A stretch of DNA of 54,114 bases from Candidatus Eiseniibacteriota bacterium (GCA_023129715.1 JAGMBO010000060.1:1-54114), one strand, 5' to 3'. Shown: positions 26,443-35,950, counted from the stretch's first letter. Notes: a model not told the origin generated them from the sequence alone. Numbers and translations: made by a program.

Positions 26443-29380
26443 TTTCCTTGCTCCTGTAACTCTCGACGATGGAAGTGACTTCCTTGGGATCGAGCATCCC
26501 GTGCGTTTTCTCGCCCACCATCATGACCGGGGCTAGACCACAAGCGCCCAGGCAGCGCACCGCCTCGAGGCTGAATTCGCGGTCGGGCGTCGTCTCGCCC
26601 ACGGTGATGCGCAGGTGCCGTTCGAGCGTCTCGAGCAGCCTCTGGGCACCCTTGACGTAGCAGGCCGTCCCCAGGCAGAGGCGGACCGTGTAGCGGCCTC
26701 GGGGGACCATTGTGAAGAACGAGTAGAACGAAACGACGCCGAAGACATCCGCGGCGGGCACGCCCAATCCGACGGCGATGTAGTTCTGCGCCGGCACCGG
26801 CAGGAACCCCAGGATCTCCTGGGATTTCTGCAGCACCGGGATCAGTCCTCCCCGGCGCTGACGATGGGCAACCAGGACTTCGTCGATCTCGATCTTTTTC
26901 TCGGTGCTCTCCTCTTCCTCGAGGAACGCCTCGAACGCCTGGGTGACCTCCTCGCGGTCACTGGGCCAGTCGCGCGTGCCGCCCTCGGTGTCGGGAAGCG
27001 ACTCGAGCAACCCGTGGCACTGTTCGAGCAGGTTGCGATGGTGATAGGCGATGAGTTCCCCTTCCGGAGGGAGCGTGGGAAGCGCATCGCCGTCGAGTCT
27101 CACGCTGGCCACGCTCTGCGGATCGGGGACCGGCCACTGGCGGCCATCACCCGCCAGACGCGCATACGTGATCCCGGCGACCTGCGTGACCAACGGTGCG
27201 ATCTCGGTCTCCCAGATCTCGCCGGGACTCCGCTCGGGCCAATCGGCCCCGAGCCGGCGGGCGAGCGCGGTGAGGATCCATATGCCTGGGCGCGCCTCCC
27301 CGGGAGCCTCGACGGCGGGGGTAATCCGGGTGACGCGGCGCTCGCAGTTGATCGTCGTGCCCTCTTCCTCGACCCATGCCGCGGCCGGCAGGACGACGTC
27401 GGCCTGGGCGGTCATCTGATTGGCTCGGCTCGCCTGGACAACGAGGAACTCGATGCCCGCGAGCGCCTCCTGAGCGCCCGGCAGGCCGGCGGTCAACAGG
27501 GTCAGGTCCTCGCCGAGGCTGTAGAGCAGGCGGATCCGCGGCTTGCCGCCTTCCCCTGCGGCGCCCGCCGCGCCCGCGGCGCTACCGACGATCTGCATCG
27601 TCCCGCGCCCCGGGGTCTCGCCGAGCCGGCAGTTCCAGGCCTGTTCCCAACGCTGCCGCGCCTGCGGGTCGCCGACCGGTTGATAGCCCGGCAGGAGGGT
27701 CGGCTCGGCGCCCATCAGGGCCGCGCCGACCGAGTTGTTGAGCGCCGCCAGGGGATTGACCCCGCCACACGCGACCCCCAGATTCTCGAGCGCGCGCTGG
27801 ATGGTGTAGAAGAGCGGCGCCCAGGCGGCGACCTTGGCCCCATAGACGAGCATCGTCGGCCCACCGGCGCGCAGGCGCGAGACGAGCTGTTCGATCTCAC
27901 CCTCGCCGACGCCGGTTGCGGCGCTCACCTTCTCGAGCGGATATTCTTCGGCCGTCTTGCGCTCCTCGTCGAAGCCGCGCGCCTTGCCGGTCTCGAGCAG
28001 CCGTCGGATCAGACCTTGAAAGAGCACCGCCTCGGTGCCCTTGCGCGGCTGCACGACAAGCTTGGCGAACCGCTGGATCCGCGTCTCGGCGTCGTCGACG
28101 ACGATCAGCTCGCAGCCCCGCGCTTGCGCGCGCTTGATCAATGATCCGGCAACCGGATTCTCCGCGGTCACGTCCGAGCCGATCAGCAGGATCCGGCCGG
28201 CCCGCTCCAGCTCGCCCAGCGAATTGGTCATCGGCAGCGCCCGCAGGGGAGCGCTGACGTTGTGCGTGCCGATCACCGCCCGCAGGAGTTTCTGGGCCAG
28301 GAAGAGCGTCTCGTTGCTCGCCTTGGCCGAACAGACCGCCGCGATGGCATCGGGCCCATCGCTCTCCTTGACCTCACGGATCCGACTCGCCACGCGTTCG
28401 AGGGCCTCGTCCCAGGTCGCCTCACGCAGCGCGCCGTTCTCGCGGACGAGCGGCCGGGTGATGCGGTCTGGCGCTTGGAGGAAGTCGAATCCGAAGCGTC
28501 CCTGAATGCAGAGGCGGCCGAGGTTGGGATCGGCGCCCTCGACACCCTCGACCTTCATCACGCGCCCATCCTTCAGTTGCAGATCGAGCTGGCAGCCGAC
28601 ACTGCAGTAGTGACAGGTGGCCCGGTGGTGGCGCACTTCCCAGGGGCGGACCTGATAGCGGCTGCGCTTCTCGACCAGCGCGCCCACCGGGCAGCTCTGG
28701 ATGCACTCGCCGCAAAAGACGCAGTCGGAGCGATCGAGTTCCTGGTTGCCGATGGCGATGATCTTGACCTTTGCGCCGCGGAAGCCGTGGGATATGGCGT
28801 TGTTGACCTGGATCTCGTTGCAAGCCTGTACACAGCGCCCGCAGAGGATGCAGCGCGAGAAGTCACGGATGATCAGCGGGCTCGCCATCTCCAGCGGATA
28901 CTCCGGCGCCCGTGCCGCATAACGTCCGCTGTCGACCTGATAGCGGTAGGAGAGCGCCTGTAGGCGGCAGGTTCCATAGACCTCGCAGAGCTCCTCGCTC
29001 TGGTCGTAGTCGGCAGTGTCGCGCTGCAGGGAGGTCCAGGTGCCGTCACTCGTCCGGCGCGCGGAGCAATTGTGATGGCCCGAGGCGAGCAGCAGGCCCA
29101 ACACGGCCCGCCGCGCCGCAAGCACCTTCGGCGAGTTGGTGCGCACCACCATCTTGGGTGCGCAGGGCGTTGTACAGGCCGCCGCCAGGGCTTTCGGGCC
29201 CTCGACATCGACGGTACAGATCCGGCACGCCCCGGTCGGGGGAGCCCCCGGCAGGTGGCAGAGCGTGGGGATGAAGATGTTGTTGCGCTTCGCCACATCG
29301 AGGATCGTCTCGCCGGGTTCGAAGGGCAGACGATGCCCATTGATGGTGATCGCGTTTTCGGGTCTGTTCTCAGCGTTCAT
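26432..29380 (-). CDS. NuoG/formate-dehydrogenase-like subunit fused to NuoE
   Basis: A 982-residue fusion. Residues 1-80 hold a plant-type [2Fe-2S] site (C41, C52, C55, C69). A NuoG His/Cys region follows, then two 4Fe-4S sites (C177-187 and C220-230). A further FDH-type 4Fe-4S site comes next (C256, C259, C263, C291), then a molybdopterin-oxidoreductase fold (about 300-800). From about residue 840 it becomes NuoE (RLCLGTACYVKGA, VRCLGACGLAPVMM). In catalytic relatives a segment with Cys or Sec follows GTNNV; here GTHNVSAPLRALPMTNSLG skips it, so no Mo/W catalysis is expected. It should be an electron wire between NADH- and ferredoxin-side partners. Confidence 0.88.
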   Translation of the reverse strand: MNAENRPENAITINGHRLPFEPGETILDVAKRNNIFIPTLCHLPGAPPTGACRICTVDVEGPKALAAACTTPCAPKMVVRTNSPKVLAARRAVLGLLLASGHHNCSARRTSDGTWTSLQRDTADYDQSEELCEVYGTCRLQALSYRYQVDSGRYAARAPEYPLEMASPLIIRDFSRCILCGRCVQACNEIQVNNAISHGFRGAKVKIIAIGNQELDRSDCVFCGECIQSCPVGALVEKRSRYQVRPWEVRHHRATCHYCSVGCQLDLQLKDGRVMKVEGVEGADPNLGRLCIQGRFGFDFLQAPDRITRPLVRENGALREATWDEALERVASRIREVKESDGPDAIAAVCSAKASNETLFLAQKLLRAVIGTHNVSAPLRALPMTNSLGELERAGRILLIGSDVTAENPVAGSLIKRAQARGCELIVVDDAETRIQRFAKLVVQPRKGTEAVLFQGLIRRLLETGKARGFDEERKTAEEYPLEKVSAATGVGEGEIEQLVSRLRAGGPTMLVYGAKVAAWAPLFYTIQRALENLGVACGGVNPLAALNNSVGAALMGAEPTLLPGYQPVGDPQARQRWEQAWNCRLGETPGRGTMQIVGSAAGAAGAAGEGGKPRIRLLYSLGEDLTLLTAGLPGAQEALAGIEFLVVQASRANQMTAQADVVLPAAAWVEEEGTTINCERRVTRITPAVEAPGEARPGIWILTALARRLGADWPERSPGEIWETEIAPLVTQVAGITYARLAGDGRQWPVPDPQSVASVRLDGDALPTLPPEGELIAYHHRNLLEQCHGLLESLPDTEGGTRDWPSDREEVTQAFEAFLEEEESTEKKIEIDEVLVAHRQRRGGLIPVLQKSQEILGFLPVPAQNYIAVGLGVPAADVFGVVSFYSFFTMVPRGRYTVRLCLGTACYVKGAQRLLETLERHLRITVGETTPDREFSLEAVRCLGACGLAPVMMVGEKTHGMLDPKEVTSIVESYRSKENDT

Positions 29381-29395
29381 CGGCCTCTTCGTCCT

Positions 29396-31471
29396 CTACA
29401 TTGCCTGGCGATAACAGATCAGCCCACACTGCAGGCAACGCTCGGCTTCCTTGCCGGCGCTGGTTGGATCGAGTCCGGCGATCTCCTCCGTGTTGGTCCA
29501 GTCGGCCTCCGTGCCTGGCTCGGGCGCGGGCACCGCGGGCCGCTGGCGGGGCAGGGCGGAGACGCCCTCGATCTCGGAGACATCGAGAATTCCGTCGGCT
29601 TCGACGACGAGTTGCCGGATGGGGGCGATAATGCCGCCGGAGAAGTGCTGGTGGATCCCGCGCACGACCCGGCGCCCCGAGAGAATCGCCTGCACGACCG
29701 CCGAGGCATCGCTGATCCGCCCCGGCTCGGGCGAGCTGAAGACCCCCTCGCCCCCGTGGCCGGGCAGCGTGCGGATGATCTCGATCGTGCGCCACTTGCC
29801 ACGGAAGACCGGCTCCTCGTCTTCTTCCGTGCCGAGCGCCTCCCTGACCGGCACGATGACCAGCTCAGGAATCCGGCCCGCGGCGACGATCAGGAGATCG
29901 GTGTCGACCAGGGAGACGGCCAGGGCCACACCGGGCGTTTCCGATGCTTCCTCGAGAGAGACGCTCGTCAGGCGCTCTTCCGCGCCCCACAGTGCGGAGA
30001 TCACCGTGCGAGGCCGCACCCGGATGCCTTCGCGCTCCAGTTCGTCGGTCTCGCGCAATTCTGTGGGGATCCGCCCGAGGGGGTGGCCGGTGACGATGGT
30101 GACCTGCTCGGCGCCGCCGGCGAGGCAGGCGCGGGCGACATCCAGTGCGCGCCGCACGCCGCCGACGATCGTCACGCGGCGTCCGGCCGGCGCGGGCGCG
30201 TCGTTCCCGAGCGCCGGGAGGACATCGATCATCAGGCGCACGCCGGGGATCAGCGTCTCCTTGCCGGTCCCCGGGCGCAGGACCTTGCGGCTGTCGAATC
30301 CGCCGGTCGCCAGGAGCACGGCGTCATACCCATCGGCGAGCAGCGAGTGCACGGTGAAATCGCGTCCGAGCACCTGTCCGGTGCGCGCGGTGACACCCAT
30401 CTCGAGAATGCCCTTGATCTCATGATCGAGCACGCCATCGGGCAACCGGCTCGGCGAGATGACATAGCGCAGGACGCCGCCCAGTTCCGGCTTGGCCTCG
30501 TAGAGCGTCGGGGCGTGGCCCAGCCGGGCGAGATAGTAGGCGGCGGTCAGCCCCTCGGTCCCGCCACCGATCACCGCCGTGCGCCGCCCGCTGTCGGGCG
30601 CCTTGTAGGGGTTGACATGTCGGCCGGTCTGCATCTCGTAATCGGCGGCGAAGCGCTTCAAGTCGTTGATGGCGACCGGGTCGTCGGGCGTCAGATTGCG
30701 CCGGCACTCGATCTCGCACGGTGCCGGACAGATCCGGCCGCAAACGAGCGGCAAGGGACACTTCTCCTTGATGATTCGCAGGGCCCCCTCAGGCTGCCCG
30801 ACCCGGATCGCGTTGATGTAGCTCGGGATGTCGATCCCCGTCGGACAGGCGCGCTGGCAGGGGGCGGTGCACTCGTCGGTGGTGTACTCGGCTTGGATCC
30901 GCTTGGTCGCCGAGGTCAGCGCGATGATGTTCTTCGGGCAGGCCTCGACACAGGCGCCGCAGGCAATGCACTTCTTCGGATTGAAGACCGGCAGCCGATC
31001 CTCATCCATTGAGAGGGCGTCGAACTGGCAGGCCTTCACACAGCTTCCCAGGCCGATACAGCCGATCGGACAGAGCTTGCTGCCGCCGAAGAGCGCCACC
31101 GCCGCCTGACAGTCTTGCGCTCCGCTGTAAGTGTAGATTGGATCGGCCTCGCCGACGCCGTAGGTGCAGCTCGTCCAAGCGAGCTCGGGTTCCTTGATCT
31201 CGACCGGGATGCCCAGGATCGCGCCGACCTCGATTGCCGTCTCGGCGCCGCCGGCGACACAGACGTTACAGGGGGCCTTGCCCGAGACGATCGCCTCGGC
31301 GCACGCGCGGCAGCCGGCGTAGCCGCAACCGCCGCAGTTGGCGCCCGGCAAGGCTGCCTCGACCTCCGAGATCCGCGGGTCTTCCTTGACGTAGAAGACG
31401 CGCGAGGCGATGCCGAGCAGCAGTGCCGCGCCGGCGCCCAAGGCACCCATGAAGATCAGAGGAATTGTCAT
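29396..31471 (-). CDS. rnfB: RnfB fused to a GltD-like module
   Basis: A 691-residue protein. One N-terminal TM (about 4-22) is followed by the RnfB 4Fe-4S domain (NCGGCGYAGCRACAEAI, about 45-60) and ferredoxin sites CPIGCIGLGSCVKAC and CIACGACVEACP up to 180. From about 200 a GltD/NfnB-like module follows, with CTAPCQRACPTG and the FAD loop GGGTEGLTAA. The second nucleotide site reads GGVRRALDVA without the YRR pair, and the closing AGGD is replaced by FSSPEPG. The FAD and NADPH sites thus look partly lost. RnfB is the ferredoxin-facing subunit of the ion-pumping Rnf complex. The extra module may dock a soluble partner. Confidence 0.9.
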   Translation of the reverse strand: MTIPLIFMGALGAGAALLLGIASRVFYVKEDPRISEVEAALPGANCGGCGYAGCRACAEAIVSGKAPCNVCVAGGAETAIEVGAILGIPVEIKEPELAWTSCTYGVGEADPIYTYSGAQDCQAAVALFGGSKLCPIGCIGLGSCVKACQFDALSMDEDRLPVFNPKKCIACGACVEACPKNIIALTSATKRIQAEYTTDECTAPCQRACPTGIDIPSYINAIRVGQPEGALRIIKEKCPLPLVCGRICPAPCEIECRRNLTPDDPVAINDLKRFAADYEMQTGRHVNPYKAPDSGRRTAVIGGGTEGLTAAYYLARLGHAPTLYEAKPELGGVLRYVISPSRLPDGVLDHEIKGILEMGVTARTGQVLGRDFTVHSLLADGYDAVLLATGGFDSRKVLRPGTGKETLIPGVRLMIDVLPALGNDAPAPAGRRVTIVGGVRRALDVARACLAGGAEQVTIVTGHPLGRIPTELRETDELEREGIRVRPRTVISALWGAEERLTSVSLEEASETPGVALAVSLVDTDLLIVAAGRIPELVIVPVREALGTEEDEEPVFRGKWRTIEIIRTLPGHGGEGVFSSPEPGRISDASAVVQAILSGRRVVRGIHQHFSGGIIAPIRQLVVEADGILDVSEIEGVSALPRQRPAVPAPEPGTEADWTNTEEIAGLDPTSAGKEAERCLQCGLICYRQAM

Positions 31472-31556
31472 GTCCGTTTCCTATGCGGTTCGGCCCGGTT
31501 GACTGTGATTTCCTTCCCGCACCCTAGACCGGTTCACATCCACCGGCGCCGACATC

Positions 31557-32129
31557 TCAGGCCATCCCCAAGAAGCCCAGAAAGGCGAGCGACATCAGGC
31601 CCGCGGTAATCAGCCCAATGGCGGTGTCCTGCAACGGCTGCGGAATCCGCGTCGTGCGGAACCGCTCGCGCAGCCCGGCGAAGAGCACCAGGGCAAGGGC
31701 GAAACCGATTGCGCTGGACACCGAGAAGATGACCATCTTCACGAAGCCATAATCGTTGCGGACATTGAGGAGCGCCACGCCGAGGATCGCACAGTTGGTC
31801 GTGATCAGCGGTAGGAAGATCCCCAGGGCTTGATAGAGCGCCGGGAGAGTCTTCTTCATGAAGATCTCGACGAACTGCACGAGCGCAGCGATCACCAGGA
31901 TGAAGGCGATCGTCTGCAAGTACTCGATCCCGTAGGGCACGAGCACGCTGCGGCTGACGATCCAGGTGATCGCCGAAGCCACCGTCATGGTGAAGATTAC
32001 CGCCATGCCCATCCCGACGGCCGTTTCCATCCGTTTGGAAACGCCCTGGAAGGGGCAGTGGCCCAGATACTGGGCCAAGAGGATGTTCTTCACCAGGATC
32101 GCACTGATGGCGAGCAGGATCAGCTCCAC
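31557..32129 (-). CDS. rnfA: Rnf complex subunit RnfA
   Basis: A 190-residue integral membrane protein with six hydrophobic segments. It contains NILLAQYLGHCPFQGVS near the N-terminus and LPLITTNCAILGVAL in the middle, the two half-repeats whose cysteines hold the intramembrane Fe-S site shared with RnfE. It starts with GTG at 32129, preceded by GGGAGG. It is encoded after rnfE as in most rnf operons. Confidence 0.95.
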   Translation of the reverse strand: MELILLAISAILVKNILLAQYLGHCPFQGVSKRMETAVGMGMAVIFTMTVASAITWIVSRSVLVPYGIEYLQTIAFILVIAALVQFVEIFMKKTLPALYQALGIFLPLITTNCAILGVALLNVRNDYGFVKMVIFSVSSAIGFALALVLFAGLRERFRTTRIPQPLQDTAIGLITAGLMSLAFLGFLGMA

Positions 32130-32150
32130 AACAGCCTCCCGATTCCGCTT

Positions 32151-32240
32151 CGGACTCTCTCAGCGCTTCGGTCTCTCTCTGTGCTTCGGTCTCTCTCCGC
32201 GCCTCGGTCTCTCTCTGTGCCTCGGTCTCCCTCTGCCACG
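32151..32240. repeat. Five 18-bp tandem repeats between rnfE and rnfA
   Basis: Units at 32151, 32169, 32187, 32205 and 32223 follow CGG(T/A)CTCTCT..G.GC(T/C)T; the last is partial. The unit is a multiple of three. Rightward of them, 32241-32342 also shows no gene. The gap of about 210 bases is the longest inside the rnf part of the operon. Confidence 0.88.
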
Positions 32241-32342
32241 GCGACTTCTTCTTCTACCCCTTCCGTCGGGTCCGCGGCCCTTGCCTCTGGGTTCCCCTCG
32301 CCGAGGAGCCGCAGCGGCCGGTCCCGTGACGCGCGCCTGACG

Positions 32343-32969
32343 CTAGAAGCGCCGCTGTAAGCTCTCCTCGCGCGCCCGCAGCCGGAAGCGGTCGACCGCG
32401 TTGAGCAGGAAGAGCAACACGCCGAGCCCGATGAACGCGCCCGGCGCCTTGGCGAACAGGGTGAAGGGCTCAAAGGACTCCCCGAAGAGGGGGGTCCCCA
32501 GGAATGTGCCCGCGCCCAGGATCTCACGCACCGTGCCGAGCACGGCGAGTGAGAGCGTGAAGCCCAGGCCGATGCCGAGCCCATCGACGGCCGCCAGATG
32601 GACGGGGTTCTTGGCGGCGAAGGCCTCGGCGCGCCCCAGGATGATGCAGTTAACGACGATCAGGGGGATGAAGATCCCCAGGCTCTGTGAGAGCGGGAAG
32701 AAAAAGGCCTTCATGATGATCTCGACGATCACGACGAAGGTGGCGATCAAGACAATGAAACAGGCGATGCGCACTTTCGAGGGGATCACCTTGCGCAGCA
32801 GCGAGACGAGGACGTTGGAGCAAACGAGCACGAAGGTCGCCGCCAGCCCCATTCCGATGCCGTTGGCCACCGTGGTCGTCACCGCCAGCACGGGGCAGAG
32901 CCCCAGCACGAGGCGGAAGGGTGGAAGATGAGTCGTGAAACCCTTCGAGAATTCCTTGACGATTCGCAT
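32343..32969 (-). CDS. rnfE: Rnf complex subunit RnfE
   Basis: A 208-residue membrane protein with about six TM segments. It contains LVLGLCPVLAVTTTVANG and LGIFIPLIVVNCIILGRAEA, the RnfE/NqrD half-repeats with the Fe-S cysteines. ATG 32969 follows the rnfG stop by 16 bases, with GGGGTGG upstream. A longer in-frame reading overlapping rnfG is rejected. Confidence 0.95.
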   Translation of the reverse strand: MRIVKEFSKGFTTHLPPFRLVLGLCPVLAVTTTVANGIGMGLAATFVLVCSNVLVSLLRKVIPSKVRIACFIVLIATFVVIVEIIMKAFFFPLSQSLGIFIPLIVVNCIILGRAEAFAAKNPVHLAAVDGLGIGLGFTLSLAVLGTVREILGAGTFLGTPLFGESFEPFTLFAKAPGAFIGLGVLLFLLNAVDRFRLRAREESLQRRF

Positions 32970-32985
32970 GACGCCACCCCGCCGG

Positions 32986-33588
32986 CTAGCGGCCGGTCTG
33001 CTCCCGGACCCAGCCGGGAATCTCATCCTTGTGAGCCAGCACGAACTGAACCGCCCGATCGACACCGTTGGCCACCGCCGCGCTCGTGCGCGTGGCCCCC
33101 GAGACGCCTTCGATCTCCCCGCCCGCCGATTTGAGCGCGATCACCGTCCCCGCGCGGACCGGCACCCCCTGGTAAATCCGCATGTAGAGCGGGTCGGCCA
33201 CACGCGTGCCGATGCCGGGGGTCTCGCCATGTTGGGCCACCCGGGCTCCGAGGATCCGGCCGGCGGAGAAATCGATCCCGGTCATCACCATCACGTCGCC
33301 ACCATAGCCGCCGGCGCCGGCGGCCTGCAGCGCTACTGCCCTGCACTCGCCGTTCTCGATCCAGGGGTAGAGGCGCCAGGACTGGCCATCGACCTCGACA
33401 CTGAAGGCGTCGGCGACCGGATCGTTGGGCGCGTCGGGGAAGATGTCATGCACCGCGGGGCCCCGGACGTAGAACTCCTCCTGCTGCGCGATGCGCGCCT
33501 CCAGCCCGTTGTTGAGCGCGGTCAGCGCAAAGGCGGAGGCGAGACAGATCGCCGTCAGCACGATGATCATCTTGGCCATTTCATTCAT
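32986..33588 (-). CDS. rnfG: Rnf complex subunit RnfG (covalent FMN protein)
   Basis: A 200-residue protein with one N-terminal TM (about 6-24) and an extracytoplasmic FMN-binding domain. SGATRTS at 163-169 holds the Thr (T166) that carries FMN as a phosphoester. It overlaps rnfD by four bases (ATGA). Confidence 0.94.
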   Translation of the reverse strand: MNEMAKMIIVLTAICLASAFALTALNNGLEARIAQQEEFYVRGPAVHDIFPDAPNDPVADAFSVEVDGQSWRLYPWIENGECRAVALQAAGAGGYGGDVMVMTGIDFSAGRILGARVAQHGETPGIGTRVADPLYMRIYQGVPVRAGTVIALKSAGGEIEGVSGATRTSAAVANGVDRAVQFVLAHKDEIPGWVREQTGR

Positions 33589-34553
33589 CGCGACGCTACC
33601 TCCACGCCGATGACCGGCGGGTGCACCCGGTCGATCAGCGGTTGGACGAGGTTCATCAGGAGTACCGCGAAAACCGTGCCGTCGGGGTAGGAACCGAAGG
33701 TACGGATCAGGATCGCCAGCAGGCCGCAGGAGGCACCGAAGATCACCTGGGCCCAGGGATTGACCGGGGCACAGGAAAAGTCGGTCGCCATGAAGAAGGC
33801 GGCGAAGACGAGCATGCCCGAGAAGAGGTGCAGCCCGGGCGGCGCGTAGGTTGTGGCATCACCGAGATGGAGGGCGAGTGCGGCGACGAACGCCATCCCC
33901 AGGAAGGCGAGGGGGATCCGCCAGGCGATGAACCCGCGGATGATCAGGTAGATCCCGCCGAGGGCGAGGAGGCCGATCATGCCCGAGGCGACCCCGCCAG
34001 TTTGCAGCCCGAGCAGCAAGTTGCCGAGCGGATAGGCATCCGCGGCGCCCGGCCCGAAGCTCTGCCAGGCGAGCAGCGGTTCGATCGGCTGGGCGGCGGT
34101 CGCCAAGCCCCCCAGGCGCCAGGCGGTGTTGAGTTGCCCGGGCCAGGAGATGAGCAGGATCGCATAGGTAAGCAGGACGGGTTGCAGCAGATAGCCCCCC
34201 TGGCCGCCGAAGAACTGCTTGGCCAGCACGACCAGCAGAAGCGCGCCGATCAGCACCAGCCACCAGGGAGCGGCGGCATGCAGCAGCATGCCGAGCATCA
34301 GGCCCTGGACCAGGGCGGAGCCGTCGAGCACGCTCGTCTCGCGCTTCATCATGCGTCCGGTGAGCCACTCGAGCACCACGGTCGTTCCCACCGCCAGGAG
34401 CAGCGTCCGCAGCCCCGGCAGCCCCCAGAGGAGCACGCCGCCCGCTGCGGCGGGAATCAGGGCCAGGAGCTGATTGAGGTGGATCTCCGCGACGCTGATC
34501 CCGAAATGGGTGTGGGGCGGCATCGCCACACTCAACAACGGAGAACGCTTCAT
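33585..34553 (-). CDS. rnfD: Rnf complex subunit RnfD
   Basis: A 322-residue membrane protein with about ten TM segments. The family features seen are ETSVLDGSALVQGLMLG, FGGQGGYLLQPVL (the GGxG..NPA-like region) and FMATDFSCAPVNPWAQVIFG. At the place where the covalent-FMN SGATP motif is usual I read GLATAAQPIEPLL, so the flavin attachment Thr may be absent. ATG 34553 is chosen; the open frame upstream overlaps rnfC. Confidence 0.92.
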   Translation of the reverse strand: MKRSPLLSVAMPPHTHFGISVAEIHLNQLLALIPAAAGGVLLWGLPGLRTLLLAVGTTVVLEWLTGRMMKRETSVLDGSALVQGLMLGMLLHAAAPWWLVLIGALLLVVLAKQFFGGQGGYLLQPVLLTYAILLISWPGQLNTAWRLGGLATAAQPIEPLLAWQSFGPGAADAYPLGNLLLGLQTGGVASGMIGLLALGGIYLIIRGFIAWRIPLAFLGMAFVAALALHLGDATTYAPPGLHLFSGMLVFAAFFMATDFSCAPVNPWAQVIFGASCGLLAILIRTFGSYPDGTVFAVLLMNLVQPLIDRVHPPVIGVEVASR

Positions 34554-34585
34554 CCTGATTGCCTCCGAGTTCGTCAGCCTGCCAG

Positions 34586-35950
34586 CTAGGCCGTCACCGC
34601 CGGCGTCGATTCTCCCGCCGGCTCGGAATCGGGCTCCGGCGCCTCGGGTCCCGCGGGCTCGTCGGTTGTCGGGGCGGCGGCCAGCGCCTCGTGGTAGCGG
34701 CGCACCGCGAACCGCATGTATTGCAGCAAGGGCCGATGGGCCGGGCAGACGTAGCCGCACAGGCCGCACTCGATGCACGCGTGTGCGCCTTGCTGGAAGG
34801 CCTCCTCGACGAGGGCGAATTCCGCATAGCGCGAGACGAGGTTCACCTGGATCCGGACCGGACAGATGTGCACGCAGCGGCCGCAGTTGATACAGGGAGC
34901 CTCGGCCGGGCAGTAGGCATCCGCCGCCGGGATGACCGTCAGCCCGTCGGTCTCCCGGGTGACCGGCGCGTCGAGATCGAATTGCGCCTCTCCCCGCAGA
35001 CGGCCGCCGAAGACGACCCGGTCGCCCTCTTCGACGGCGATGTCGAGTTGCGCGAGCAAATGGTTGACCGGCGTGCCCATGCGGGTGCGCACCGTTACCG
35101 GCTGCGGCAGGCTCCTGGCCGAAACGGTGACCAGTTTCTCCGTGCCCGGTTGCCCCTCCTCGAGGCTAAGACCCAGGCAGGCGGCCTCCTCGGCGGTGAT
35201 CGCCAGCAGGCCGGCCTGGCGGGCAGCCGCCCGGGTCAGGTTGCCGGTGCCGGCGATGCGGGCCAACGCCAGACGCCAGTCGTTGTCCAAGTAGTCGGAG
35301 CCGACCTGGAAGAGCTCGACATCCGGGAAGGCGCCGCGGGCCTCGTCCTGCAGACTCTCCGGGACGACCAGCACCAGCCGTGCATTTCCGGCGACGCGCG
35401 CCAATGCGCTCAGGCCCCGGCTCAGCTCGGCGCGCAGCTCCATGAGAAAGCGACGCTGCACCGCGATTTCCGGCTCCTGGTCGATGGCCAGCACGGCGAC
35501 CGCGTCAACGGCCGGCAACGGCGCCTCGTCCCCGGGCGCCGGCGGCGTGGCCCACGTCCAGGCGCCCAGTTCGACCAGCAAGGCCCGCACGTCGTCGGGA
35601 GTGGCGAGGTCGGGTTCCGCGAGCGTGTGCGGCCGCGCCCACAGGTCCTCTTCGGCCATACTCAGTTCCAATCCGCGGGTCTGTTCGCCGGCGGGCGTGT
35701 AGAGTGGGCCGCTCTCGAGAACCTCTCCCGCGATCGGCGCATGTAGGGGGGCATGGTCGGGCGCCGTGGCGACCGGCTGGCCGCGGACGACCCGGTCTCC
35801 CGGGGCAACCAGGGGCTCGAGCTCCGTCCCATCCGGATGGATCAGGGGCAGCCTGACCTTCGCGGGCGGCGGCAGGGTGCAGATCTCGCCCTGCCAGTCG
35901 TTCATCTCAATGCGTGGGTTCCGTAGACCGAAGAAGCGCTCCGCTTTCAC
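34586..35950 (-). CDS. rnfC: Rnf complex subunit RnfC, diverged
   Basis: A 454-residue peripheral subunit. The N-terminal barrel-sandwich domain is present (PLVAPGDRVVRGQPVATAP, LHAPIAGEVLESG). Two ferredoxin sites sit near the C-terminus (CINCGRCVHICP, CIECGLCGYVCPAHRPLL). The middle domain lacks the RnfC NADH/FMN loop GGAGFPT: residues about 124-138 read LVELGAWTWATPPAP. The ECEP motif is replaced by IDQEPE near 156. The NADH site may therefore be lost. GTG 35950 is the start, with GGGGAGGAG just before it. Confidence 0.9.
   Translation of the reverse strand: MKAERFFGLRNPRIEMNDWQGEICTLPPPAKVRLPLIHPDGTELEPLVAPGDRVVRGQPVATAPDHAPLHAPIAGEVLESGPLYTPAGEQTRGLELSMAEEDLWARPHTLAEPDLATPDDVRALLVELGAWTWATPPAPGDEAPLPAVDAVAVLAIDQEPEIAVQRRFLMELRAELSRGLSALARVAGNARLVLVVPESLQDEARGAFPDVELFQVGSDYLDNDWRLALARIAGTGNLTRAAARQAGLLAITAEEAACLGLSLEEGQPGTEKLVTVSARSLPQPVTVRTRMGTPVNHLLAQLDIAVEEGDRVVFGGRLRGEAQFDLDAPVTRETDGLTVIPAADAYCPAEAPCINCGRCVHICPVRIQVNLVSRYAEFALVEEAFQQGAHACIECGLCGYVCPAHRPLLQYMRFAVRRYHEALAAAPTTDEPAGPEAPEPDSEPAGESTPAVTA

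Noticed and set aside
26432-29380. Catalytic formate dehydrogenase
   Set aside because: The Cys/Sec segment after GTHNV is missing, so only an electron-transfer role is supported.
23016-29380. [FeFe]-hydrogenase
   Set aside because: The accessory genes resemble hydrogenase operons, but no H-cluster motifs such as TSCCP or FTSCSPGW are present in any frame read.
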